NCBI GenBank assembly: GCA_005801395.1
Contig: SYDV01000390.1
Span: 1-7,186 of the forward strand
DNA: 7,186 nt
DNA from: Planctomycetia bacterium
Lineage (GTDB): Bacteria; Planctomycetota; UBA11346
Direction of reading: 5' to 3'
In this document: positions 1-6,121 of the stretch, piece by piece
Numbering within the stretch: position 1 is the stretch's first letter
How the letters are laid out: the number at the start of each line of letters is the position of its first letter
The notes under the pieces: generated by a model
The model's input: the letters and a program-made list of their open reading frames with translations, nothing else
Database searches by the model: none
What the model was told of the DNA's origin: nothing
Made by a program: the position numbers and the translations under genes

Positions 1-1108
1 ATGACACTCATTCATACCCAACCTGACAAGTTGGGCGGTGCGCTAGGGAACTACTTGATCGATGAATTCGTGCCCGTCATTTATGAACGCATGAAAAAGC
101 AGGATTTCCCCCTCATTCCTTATGTGCATATGCTGCACCAAATTCCCGATCATGGCATCGAGCATACTTTGGAAACTGGCCGTTATTCCACGGGATTTGC
201 CGCTTTGCACCATACCATCGGCTTCATGACCGAATCCCACATGCTAAAGCCTTATGCCGTGTGTTATCAGGTAACCATGGCGTCGATATTAACCATTCTC
301 GATCTCGCGAGCGAGCAACGGGAGCGCATTTTAACCTTACGCGCTCAAGCTCGGGCCGAAGCACGCGCCGCCCGCGATCGTGCCATCCATTGGGCCATTG
401 ATTATCAACGTCCCAGTCATCTCGAATTTCTCGGCTACGAGGCAGAATTTACTCCAAGCGTGCTGGGAAATTATCAACGCCTGTCCTATAATCGCAGTCG
501 CCCCTGGGTACGCCCCATTCCGTTCTATGGTCGCTGCCTTGTCGACGTGCGAGTGGTCGCGCCTAAAGCCTACCTGCTGCCACGACAATGGCGGGCAGTC
601 GCTGATCGTCTACGCTGGAACGGCGTGGTGTTAACCGCACTTACTGCCGACAGCACCTTCACTGGTCGCACGTACCACATCACCGCCGCACCCCTGCGAC
701 CCAAAGCTTTCGAAGGCCGATTACTCCACGATGAGGTACGCATTCGCAGCGTCGCCGGAACCTTTACCGCACGGGCTGGTGATTACCGCATCGATCTTGA
801 TCAGCCCGCCGCCCGCTATTTAGCCGAAGCGCTAGAGCCAGAATCCCACGATAGTTATTTTCGCTGGGGATTTTTTGACAGTATCTTAGAAAAGAAAGAA
901 ACTTATTCCGATTATTTATTTGAGGACATTGCCGTAAAGATGCTCAACGACGAACCGGATTTACGCCGCCAATTTGACAGCTGGTTGAAAAAAAAATCCG
1001 CATCTGCGCTCAAACCAAAAAGCCGTGTTAGATTTCATTTTCGAAAACGGCCAAGCCTATACCGAACCCGTCTGGAATACCTACCCAATCGGTCTCATTG
1101 ACGGCTGA
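1..1108 (+). CDS. M14-family zinc carboxypeptidase-like protein, C-terminal part, with a frameshift near the 3' end
   Basis: This is a partial gene that enters from the left edge; the ATG at base 1 is probably an internal methionine. The visible protein resembles the C-terminal two thirds of M14 metallopeptidases of the roughly 550-600 residue bacterial type. Residues 57-85 carry the family pattern LETGRYSTG...TESHMLKPY, in which Glu78 is the likely catalytic glutamate. Further family-like stretches are PKAYLLPRQW (about 189-198), FEGRLLHDEV, GDYRIDLDQPAARYLAEALEPE and YFRWGFFDSILEKKETYSDYLFED. The zinc ligands (HxxE and a later His) would lie upstream of the window. The open frame stops at 1101, but its last 34 residues look like nonsense. 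If the A9 run at 988-996 is read as A8, the frame continues as KKNPHLRS and later LDFIFENGQAYTEPVW, with the stop at 1106-1108. That ending fits the family much better. The cause may be a sequencing error, a real mutation or slippage. Family assignment is strong; the peptide substrate is unknown. Confidence 0.85.
988..996 (+). other. A9 homopolymer at the frameshift point of the M14 gene
   Basis: Nine consecutive A residues follow codon 329 (TTG). In the frame used upstream they read as three lysines and lead to a non-conserved tail. Removing one A, or skipping one base, opens a second frame without stops up to 1106-1108 and gives a plausible conserved end. A runs of this length are known to provoke polymerase slippage and are also common sites of sequencing error. 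Confidence 0.75.
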
Positions 1109-1331
1109 CCGACGCCGTTGATTCCAACATACGTTACCTTTTGCCCCTTACGTTCCGAATAGTTAGCTAGGCAAAAATCGGCCTGGCCGGGACTTTAGGT
1201 ACACCTCCTGGGTGTAATTCGACCGACCGATCGATCGACGACAAGACGAGAACTTCGACAGAATCGCGCCGATCTGACCCAAGTTAACGCCTTGCGAATC
1301 ATCACTTGGACGCCATCGTACGCGCCACAAA
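1109..1331. other. Intergenic stretch upstream of the glycosylation operon
   Basis: No gene is supported here. The only open frame, 60 codons on the minus strand, has no recognisable motif and runs into the next gene. Visible structure is limited to a small perfect dyad (TACACC, 5-nt loop, GGTGTA at 1200-1216) and a short run of alternating CGAC/CGAT tetramers at about 1220-1240. The dyad has no T tract after it, so it is not a convincing terminator. The operon promoter should lie here, but no good -35/-10 pair could be picked by eye. Confidence 0.5.
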
Positions 1332-1685
1332 ATGGTAAAACTCATCAGTTATCTTGCTATTTACGCCATCATCAGCGCCTTGGGATTGGCCTTGTTGAAA
1401 ATGGCTCTGTCGGCTAACGCTGAAGATAACGCAGGTGTTCTCGGGCTGTTGCGTAACTGGCGTTTTTTGGTTGGATTTTTTCTTTATGGAACTGGCTTCG
1501 TCATGTGGATGTTCCTACTGCAACGACATGACCTAACCTTGGTCTTTCCCATGGCAGCGGGCAGCTTATTCGTCGCCGTTGGTGTCTTAGGAATATTCCT
1601 GCTCAATGAACAGTTTAATCTTGGCCGAGTTGCCGGTATGGCGATCATTCTTGTTGGTGTCAGTCTTTTGGCTTGGAACAGTTAA
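1332..1685 (+). CDS. EamA/SMR-like four-helix membrane protein, putative polyprenyl-phosphate-sugar flippase subunit
   Basis: This is a 117-residue, very hydrophobic protein with four predicted membrane helices at about 5-23, 45-63, 68-91 and 97-115, the size and layout of small multidrug resistance proteins and of ArnE/ArnF. The segment LVFPMAAGSLFVAVGV, the LNE motif at 91-93 just before the last helix, and the closing GMAIILVGVSLLA are typical of the EamA/SMR fold. ArnE/ArnF-type members move undecaprenyl-phosphate-linked aminoarabinose across the inner membrane. Its position directly before a GtrB-like transferase suggests a similar flippase role here, which is inference. The ATG at 1332 is the only reasonable start: the frame is closed by a TGA at 1275 and has no other start codon in between. 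No clear Shine-Dalgarno sequence precedes it. The stop overlaps the next start as TAATG. A stand-alone drug/metabolite transporter is the alternative. It appears to be the first gene of the operon. Confidence 0.75.
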   Translation: MVKLISYLAIYAIISALGLALLKMALSANAEDNAGVLGLLRNWRFLVGFFLYGTGFVMWMFLLQRHDLTLVFPMAAGSLFVAVGVLGIFLLNEQFNLGRVAGMAIILVGVSLLAWNS

Positions 1686-2668
1686 TGAATAGTCTTTCGC
1701 CTGAGCTCAAGCTGATTTCCGTGGTCATGCCTGTCTATAACGAATCTCCCACGTTACCAAAACTCCATGAACGCCTATCCGCAATGGCTGCCGGTGTCGA
1801 ATTTCCCATGGAATTCATCTTTGTCGATGATGGCTGTCGCGACGATTCATTTGCCACGCTGGTCCGCTTGGGTGAATCAGATCCACGCATCCGGGTCGTA
1901 CAGCTCTCGCGTAATTTTGGACATCAAATTGCCTTGACGGCGGGACTTGATCATGCACGTGGTGATGCCGTAGTGGCAATGGACAGTGATCTGCAAGATC
2001 CCCCCGAAGTTATTCCGCGACTCATTGAGCGTTGGACTGCCGGCTTCGAAGTGGTTTACGCGGTGCGCGAATCACGGGCTGGTGAATCAGCCTTTAAGCG
2101 ATGGACGGCTTCGCTTCATTATCGCCTTATGCGAGCAATTACCTCAGTCGATATTCCAATCGACACGGGTGATTTTCGCCTTATGGGAAAACGCGCTTTA
2201 GACGCCTTTAAACAAATGCGCGAACATCATCGCTATGTTCGCGGTATGGTTAGTTGGGTTGGTTTTTCCCAGACCGGTGTCCTGTACCGCAGAGAACCAC
2301 GTTTTCAGGGAGAGACCAATTACACCTTCCGGCGCATGGTGAAATTATCGAAGGATGGATTAACTGCTTTTTCCATGTTCCCCCTAAAGCTTGCTGCCTA
2401 TCTTGGATTATTGGCTTTCGCCGCATCTATTACGGTTCTCTTGTGGGTCTTGTGGTTAAAGTTCGTATCAGGAACCTCCATTCCTGGTTGGGCATCGATG
2501 ATGTGCGCCGTTTTATTCCTCATGAGCCTGCAATTCCTCATTCTCGGTATTATGGGTGAATATGTTGGGCGCATTTATGATGAAGTACGCCATCGACCAT
2601 TATATTTCACTGCTCGTTTAATTGGATTTGAACAGCCGTCATGCCACGATCATAAATCCAAATCATGA
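1685..2668 (+). CDS. GtrB/DPM1-like family 2 glycosyltransferase (polyprenyl-phosphate glycosyltransferase)
   Basis: This 327-residue enzyme has a cytoplasmic GT-A domain followed by two membrane helices, the normal size and order for GtrB/ArnC/DPM1-like enzymes. Visible landmarks are ISVVMPVYNE (11-20), VDDGCRDDS (47-55), SRNFGHQIALTAGLDHARGD (75-94) and the metal-binding DSD at 100-102 followed by LQDPPE. Then come TGDFRLMGKRALDAF (161-175), HHRYVRGMVSWVGF (181-194) and the GETNYTFRRM segment (209-218). Helices lie at about 233-258 and 267-289, followed by GEYVGRIYDEVRHRP. The family moves a sugar from a nucleotide donor to undecaprenyl or dolichyl phosphate, giving a lipid-linked donor for enzymes on the far side of the membrane. 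The specific sugar cannot be read from sequence. I chose the ATG at 1685, which overlaps the previous stop as TAATG and has GGAA a few bases upstream, over a TTG at 1673. The stop overlaps the methyltransferase start as ATGA. Confidence 0.93.
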   Translation: MNSLSPELKLISVVMPVYNESPTLPKLHERLSAMAAGVEFPMEFIFVDDGCRDDSFATLVRLGESDPRIRVVQLSRNFGHQIALTAGLDHARGDAVVAMDSDLQDPPEVIPRLIERWTAGFEVVYAVRESRAGESAFKRWTASLHYRLMRAITSVDIPIDTGDFRLMGKRALDAFKQMREHHRYVRGMVSWVGFSQTGVLYRREPRFQGETNYTFRRMVKLSKDGLTAFSMFPLKLAAYLGLLAFAASITVLLWVLWLKFVSGTSIPGWASMMCAVLFLMSLQFLILGIMGEYVGRIYDEVRHRPLYFTARLIGFEQPSCHDHKSKS

Positions 2669-3525
2669 TCGCCCCAATTTGTCCATTATGCAAAGCCATG
2701 AGCGTCTTATTCGCTCAGCATCCAGAAGCACATATTTATCGTTGCTCATCCTGCCAACACTGCTTTTCAGATCCTGCGTCTTTGACCCCTCTAGAAACTT
2801 ACGATGCCGATTATTACGAGAGAAAACATCGTCGTTGGTTTGAAAATCCTGATATCGGGTTATTCGAAGCGATCATCAAATCGGCCATGTCACTTCAACC
2901 GACTACCCGACGCATCCTAGATATCGGGTGCGGTCGTGGCGATTTTTTGCGCCATTGGGCAAGCCGCATGCCAGGTCTTGAATTTATTGGCATTGATTTT
3001 TCAGATAATCCTCCGCAACCAGGGATACAAATTCGCAAAGGCGACTTTTTTACCGAAGAATTTTATGGGCGCTTCGACGTCGTGACAAATTTTATGGTGA
3101 TTGAACACGTCGCTGATCCAATTGCTTTTGTTCGCCGTTTATCTGCTATCACCAACGCAAATGGCTTAATTTTCATCAACACGATTAATGAACAGAGCGT
3201 CTTATACCGCCTTGCTCATATCGCCCGCCGACTTGTTTTACACGGCCCATTTAATCGACTGTATAGTCGCCATCACCTCAATCATTTTAATACCGCATCG
3301 CTTCGTTCACTGGTCGAATCTCATGGCCTCACCATCGTCCACCATCATCGCACGAACATGCCATTAGCAGCGGTCGATTTCGGTGACGTGGGAGTGCTTA
3401 CGGGATTCATTTATCGCCTGGGTGTCAGTCTCGCCTTTGCGCTGGGAACACTCACTGGCGCAACTTATGCCCAAACACTCGTTTGTCGTCCTTCTCAAAT
3501 AGACGCGGGCGACGCACGCGTATGA
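2665..3525 (+). CDS. Class I SAM-dependent methyltransferase with N-terminal CxxC zinc-finger-like segment
   Basis: This is a 286-residue protein. The N-terminus has two Cys pairs, C6-x2-C9 and C27-x2-C30, likely a zinc ribbon of the kind seen before many sugar or cell-surface methyltransferases. The Rossmann methyltransferase domain follows: motif I ILDIGCGRGDF at 84-94, an acidic residue after strand 2 in IGIDFSD (Asp111), and FDVVTNFMVIEHVADP at 137-152, typical of the Methyltransf_23 type. It lacks the extra C-terminal domain found in sugar C-methyltransferases such as TylCIII or NovU. Near the C-terminus a hydrophobic stretch (about 240-268, VGVLTGFIYRLGVSLAFALG and on) may associate with the membrane. 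The start overlaps the upstream stop as ATGA and the end overlaps the next gene the same way, with no obvious Shine-Dalgarno of its own, so it is probably translationally coupled. Given its neighbours it may methylate the nucleotide sugar, the lipid-linked sugar or the final glycan; that is inference. Confidence 0.88.
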   Translation: MIAPICPLCKAMSVLFAQHPEAHIYRCSSCQHCFSDPASLTPLETYDADYYERKHRRWFENPDIGLFEAIIKSAMSLQPTTRRILDIGCGRGDFLRHWASRMPGLEFIGIDFSDNPPQPGIQIRKGDFFTEEFYGRFDVVTNFMVIEHVADPIAFVRRLSAITNANGLIFINTINEQSVLYRLAHIARRLVLHGPFNRLYSRHHLNHFNTASLRSLVESHGLTIVHHHRTNMPLAAVDFGDVGVLTGFIYRLGVSLAFALGTLTGATYAQTLVCRPSQIDAGDARV

Positions 3526-5120
3526 CCGTAATTCCAGAAATACCTGCCACTACGGCAACTCCTAAATGGTGGCGTGATCCTATCACGGTCATATTACTTG
3601 GACTTTTTTTCGCTGCTCTCATTTCATTGATCGTTTATATCGGTCGCGGTTTCGCGCTCTTTGGCGATCTCCGTCTTTTCGCCACCAGCGGTGGCGAAGG
3701 TGTTATTATCCACAATGTTTGGAAAGCCGCTCACGGATTCGACGTTTATCTTTTTCCTGATCGTGATCCGTTTGATATTACGCTCTATAATTATCTCTTT
3801 TTCTTTACTTATGGACGCTTGTCGGCGTGGTGTGGAATGGAGGGCGATGCCCTGGTGACATTTTGTCGATTATTAACGCTATCATCGGCTGCCCTCGGGG
3901 CGTTTGCCCAATGGCGCATTATGACGATGGCCCTCGGCTTCATGAATCGACGAGAATCTGCCATCGTTGCACTATTCTGCTTCCTCACGTGGTATGGAAC
4001 TTTTTATATGAACTGGTGGCTGGTTAGCGTCAGGCCCGATGTGCCAGCGGTAGCATTAGCCACGACCGGGCTCTGGTTATTCCTCAAATCGTTGCGCCCA
4101 GGTACTCGATGGTGGCCAATTGTCTTAGCCATAATTGCGTTTTATTCCGCCTGGGCTTTTAAGCAGTCTGTTGTTTGGATGCTAACCGGCGCTGTTGCTG
4201 GCGCGCTATCCCTCGTCATCTGCCGCAGACAGGCTTTCCTCCTTGCCATTCCGACTGCCATTGCTTTTGCGATCACACTGATGGTGGGAACTGACGCTTA
4301 TCGTTATCAAATATTAACTGCTCCGGCACTCAGCCCAATTATTATCAACGATTCCATACAGCGTTTTATTGCGCTCATTCCACCGCTCGCCATTTTTTGG
4401 GTATTTGCGGCACTGCATCCAGCAATTCGTTACATCCCCATGCTACGCCGCTCAATCATATCCCCTCCCTTAGAAGAGCACGGCGTTATTGTCCGGCGCA
4501 TTTTAGCAGTGATCTGCGTGATCGCTGTAATAATGGGTTTCATCGCGATCGGCAAAGACGGATCCGGACGCAATCATCTTATGGAAGCCGTCATTGCGAT
4601 CAGCATGCTGTCCACGATTCAATTCATTCAGCTTATGCGTGCGCCGCCTTCATCAGTCCAGATTAGAATTCTTTGGTTTGCGGCAATTCTCGCCATCACG
4701 TTATGCATGCGGCCTATTCATTCGGCCTTCCGATCAGAATTTACCGGTTATCGCAGTGGTAATAACGAAGATGTTATGCGTCACCAACAATTGGCTACAG
4801 TCATGCGCGATTTGCCTAAGCCCGTTTTCGTCCGCGATGATATTCAATCTCAAGCTTGGTATTCGACAGATGAAAAACATCCTGCCGTCATTCTTGATCC
4901 CGTTTATTATTTTGCCGCCAAGAGCGCAAATAAACTGCTCGGTGGTGGGCTGCCCACGCTGGTTACCGAAAAACGATTTGCCGCCATACTGATCGCAAAA
5001 TACGACTCATTTTATGATGAAGTCGTTCCCGCAGCGATAGCCGCAGGATATCAGGAAGAGCAAACACTTCCGCCCATGCTGCAGGCCGCAGGGTTTACAT
5101 TATTCATACTGAAAAAGTAG
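3522..5120 (+). CDS. Polytopic GT-C-like membrane glycosyltransferase (PMT/ArnT-type fold)
   Basis: This 532-residue integral membrane protein has about ten helices (roughly 20-41, 108-135, 145-166, 172-190, 198-233, 237-257, 280-298, 325-345, 352-372 and 381-398). A soluble C-terminal segment of about 130 residues follows. After the first helix comes a long loop rich in acidic and aromatic residues (GDLRLFATSGGEG at 48-60, HGFDVYLFPDRDPFD at 71-85, then TLYNYLFFFTYGRL). This resembles the catalytic first outer loop of GT-C enzymes, where an Asp or Glu acts on polyprenyl-phosphate-sugar donors. Other family-like motifs are VSVRPDVPA (169-177), AFKQSVV (212-218) and GKDGSGRNHLMEA (344-356). 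I recognise the fold class but not a characterised subfamily, so the acceptor is unknown. The ATG at 3522 overlaps the previous stop as ATGA and is preferred over a TTG 13 codons earlier inside the methyltransferase gene. It is the last gene of the operon and the expected final transferase. Confidence 0.75.
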   Translation: MTVIPEIPATTATPKWWRDPITVILLGLFFAALISLIVYIGRGFALFGDLRLFATSGGEGVIIHNVWKAAHGFDVYLFPDRDPFDITLYNYLFFFTYGRLSAWCGMEGDALVTFCRLLTLSSAALGAFAQWRIMTMALGFMNRRESAIVALFCFLTWYGTFYMNWWLVSVRPDVPAVALATTGLWLFLKSLRPGTRWWPIVLAIIAFYSAWAFKQSVVWMLTGAVAGALSLVICRRQAFLLAIPTAIAFAITLMVGTDAYRYQILTAPALSPIIINDSIQRFIALIPPLAIFWVFAALHPAIRYIPMLRRSIISPPLEEHGVIVRRILAVICVIAVIMGFIAIGKDGSGRNHLMEAVIAISMLSTIQFIQLMRAPPSSVQIRILWFAAILAITLCMRPIHSAFRSEFTGYRSGNNEDVMRHQQLATVMRDLPKPVFVRDDIQSQAWYSTDEKHPAVILDPVYYFAAKSANKLLGGGLPTLVTEKRFAAILIAKYDSFYDEVVPAAIAAGYQEEQTLPPMLQAAGFTLFILKK

Positions 5121-5130
5121 GTCATTTTTT

Positions 5131-5183
5131 ACGGAGCTACTTCCGCTCCGTGCGAAAGTATAGCGAACTTTCCCTCTGCACGG
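5131..5183. repeat. Two overlapping, mutually exclusive stem-loops after the operon
   Basis: The first dyad pairs ACGGAGC (5131-5137) with GCTCCGT (5145-5151) around a 7-nt loop, starting 10 bases after the GT-C stop. The second pairs CCGTGC (5148-5153) with GCACGG (5178-5183). Inside it GAAAGT (5154-5159) pairs with ACTTTC (5167-5172), leaving a 5-nt bulge. The two share bases 5148-5151, so they cannot form together. Neither is followed by a T tract on the plus strand. They may be the 3' end of the operon mRNA or protect it. Confidence 0.4.
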
Positions 5184-5196
5184 CACAAGATAAAAT

Positions 5197-5242
5197 AGTA
5201 AGCAAATAAACACACAGATTATTGTCTGTTTATTTGCTTGCT
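5197..5242 (-). terminator. Long dyad between convergent genes, possible terminator
   Basis: A perfect 13-bp inverted repeat pairs 5200-5212 with 5227-5239 around a 14-nt loop. A T-G wobble and two more pairs extend it to 5197-5242. On the minus strand it lies about 57 bases after the lipoprotein stop and is followed by the T-rich ATTTTATCTT. This makes it a fair intrinsic terminator for that gene, though the stem is AT-rich. On the plus strand no T tract follows, so action in that direction is weaker. Its place between convergent transcripts fits this role. Confidence 0.45.
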
Positions 5243-5254
5243 CTCGCGATCACT

Positions 5255-5272
5255 GAGCGCGGCGGTGCGCTC
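5255..5272. repeat. Short GC-rich stem-loop
   Basis: GAGCGC (5255-5260) and GCGCTC (5267-5272) form a perfect 6-bp dyad around a 6-nt loop, 27 bases past the lipoprotein stop on the minus strand. There is no T tract on either side. It could add to termination or mRNA stability. Confidence 0.3.
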
Positions 5273-5298
5273 CAGATATAACCGATACTTTACGAATG

Positions 5299-5922
5299 TT
5301 ACTTCGCCGGACGCAGTGTGACGCCGTGAACGTAAAAGTTGAGATCGTATTCATTTTCTTTGTAAACGTCATTTAAGAACGTGATATCAATCTTATGATC
5401 ACCAGCTTTTAGTCCGGTCACCTTTACCACGTATTCCTTCGACTCAACGACGATACATTTAATTTCGCCGCCCACGGCTTGGCCATCCAAAGCAACGGTA
5501 AATATCGCCTTTTGACCATCAGCTTCATCACAAGCGCCCTTAATCACCACTTCATAATCGCCATCAGCTGACACATTAAGCGGCAGAACAATGGTTCCGC
5601 TGGTAAGAAGAAATAGACGCCCCTCATTATCGTCGTAACCAAAAAGATCAGCATTGTCCGTCGGGCCGGTAAATTTAGACAGGTCAATCGCAATCGCTTT
5701 AGGCGCGGGCTGAATGGCAGCGACCTTCGCCGCAGGGCTTGGTGCCGTGACAGCTGGAGTAGATACAGCTGGAGTAGATACTACTGGAGTAGATACAGCT
5801 GGAGTAGATACAGCTGGCGGCTGAACTTTTGCTGGTGGAGTGGCAGTTTGCGTCGTGCGATCAGCATCCGTCATGCAGCCAGCGAGGCAGACGAGTGGAA
5901 TCATTAGTGGAGTTAATCTCAT
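5299..5922 (-). CDS. Small lipoprotein with repeat linker and CBM60-like carbohydrate-binding domain
   Basis: This 207-residue protein begins with a short lipoprotein signal, MRLTPLMIPLVCLAGC, whose lipobox LAGC puts the lipidated cysteine at 16. Residues 20-75 form a Thr/Pro/Ala/Val-rich linker with five-residue repeats of the type STPAV, encoded by a 15-bp tandem repeat. The C-terminal domain (about 78-207) is beta-rich and resembles calcium-dependent xylan-binding modules (CBM60-like). It has FGYDDNEGR (94-102), VSADGDYEVVIKGAC (117-131), FTVALDGQAVGG (141-152) and LKAGDHKIDITFLNDVYKEN (171-190), and ends with DLNFYVHGVTL. Cys131 and Cys156 could form a disulfide. No catalytic domain is present, so a surface or periplasmic glycan-binding role is inferred. 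The ATG at 5922 has an AAAGGA Shine-Dalgarno 7 bases upstream. An in-frame start 16 codons earlier would place charged residues before the signal and is rejected. The gene lies downstream of the enolase-superfamily gene with a gap of about 200 bases. Confidence 0.82.
   Translation of the reverse strand: MRLTPLMIPLVCLAGCMTDADRTTQTATPPAKVQPPAVSTPAVSTPVVSTPAVSTPAVTAPSPAAKVAAIQPAPKAIAIDLSKFTGPTDNADLFGYDDNEGRLFLLTSGTIVLPLNVSADGDYEVVIKGACDEADGQKAIFTVALDGQAVGGEIKCIVVESKEYVVKVTGLKAGDHKIDITFLNDVYKENEYDLNFYVHGVTLRPAK
5750..5817 (-). repeat. 15-bp tandem repeat in the lipoprotein linker
   Basis: Four full units and one partial unit are read on the plus strand as ACAGCTGGAGTAGAT: 5750-5764, 5765-5779, 5780-5794 (variant with ACTACTGG), 5795-5809 and partial 5810-5817. 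Each unit encodes five residues of the STPAV type, so gain or loss of units keeps the frame and only changes linker length. Confidence 0.95.
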
Positions 5923-5929
5923 AGTTTTA

Positions 5930-5935
5930 TCCTTT
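5930..5935 (-). promoter_or_regulatory. Ribosome binding site of the lipoprotein gene
   Basis: AAAGGA on the minus strand stands 7 bases before the ATG at 5922. It is the clearest Shine-Dalgarno in the window and decides the start in favour of the lipobox signal peptide. Confidence 0.75.
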
Positions 5936-6074
5936 GCCGTAAGAACTGGCTCGTTTTCAATCGTGACCACTTACTCAATCTGTATGAATGTCCATGCGTC
6001 ATACACTCGCAGTACTAAGTGATTGAGCAAACAATTCAGATAATTGGATACAACTCATTGCCATGCACAAATAA

Positions 6075-6097
6075 TCTGATGGGTGTTCGTCTGATGG
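6075..6097. repeat. Direct repeat TCTGATGG, two copies
   Basis: The octamer TCTGATGG occurs at 6075-6082 and 6090-6097, start to start 15 bases. It lies in the gap between the enolase-superfamily gene and the lipoprotein gene, upstream of the latter. It could be a regulator site or chance; no promoter was identified beside it. Confidence 0.25.
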
Positions 6098-6121
6098 TCG
6101 ATCAACTAAACGAAGGTAATT

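Noticed and set aside
1200..1216. Dyad TACACC/GGTGTA as a terminator of the M14 gene
   Set aside because: The stem is only 6 bp and no T tract follows; it is also about 90 bases past the stop.
1163..1345. 60-codon open frame on the minus strand between the M14 gene and the operon
   Set aside because: It has no recognisable motif and no Shine-Dalgarno, its composition is biased by short tetramer repeats, and it overlaps the start of a well-supported gene.
1673..1687. TTG start for the GT2 gene, 12 bases upstream of the ATG
   Set aside because: The ATG at 1685 overlaps the previous stop as TAATG and matches the overlapping style of the other junctions.
3483..3521. TTG start for the GT-C gene inside the methyltransferase gene
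   Set aside because: It would add an Arg-rich stretch encoded in an overlap. The ATG at 3522 makes an ATGA overlap identical to the previous junction.
5750..5817. The tandem repeats as a CRISPR-like array
   Set aside because: The units are contiguous 15-mers without spacers and encode a Pro-rich linker in frame.
5923..5970. Upstream start for the lipoprotein
   Set aside because: It would put 16 mostly charged or polar residues before the signal peptide, and the strong AAAGGA sits before the ATG at 5922.
5978..6027. Inverted repeat CTCAATC/GATTGAG upstream of the lipoprotein gene
   Set aside because: The arms are only 7 bp with a gap of about 40 bases, easily expected by chance.
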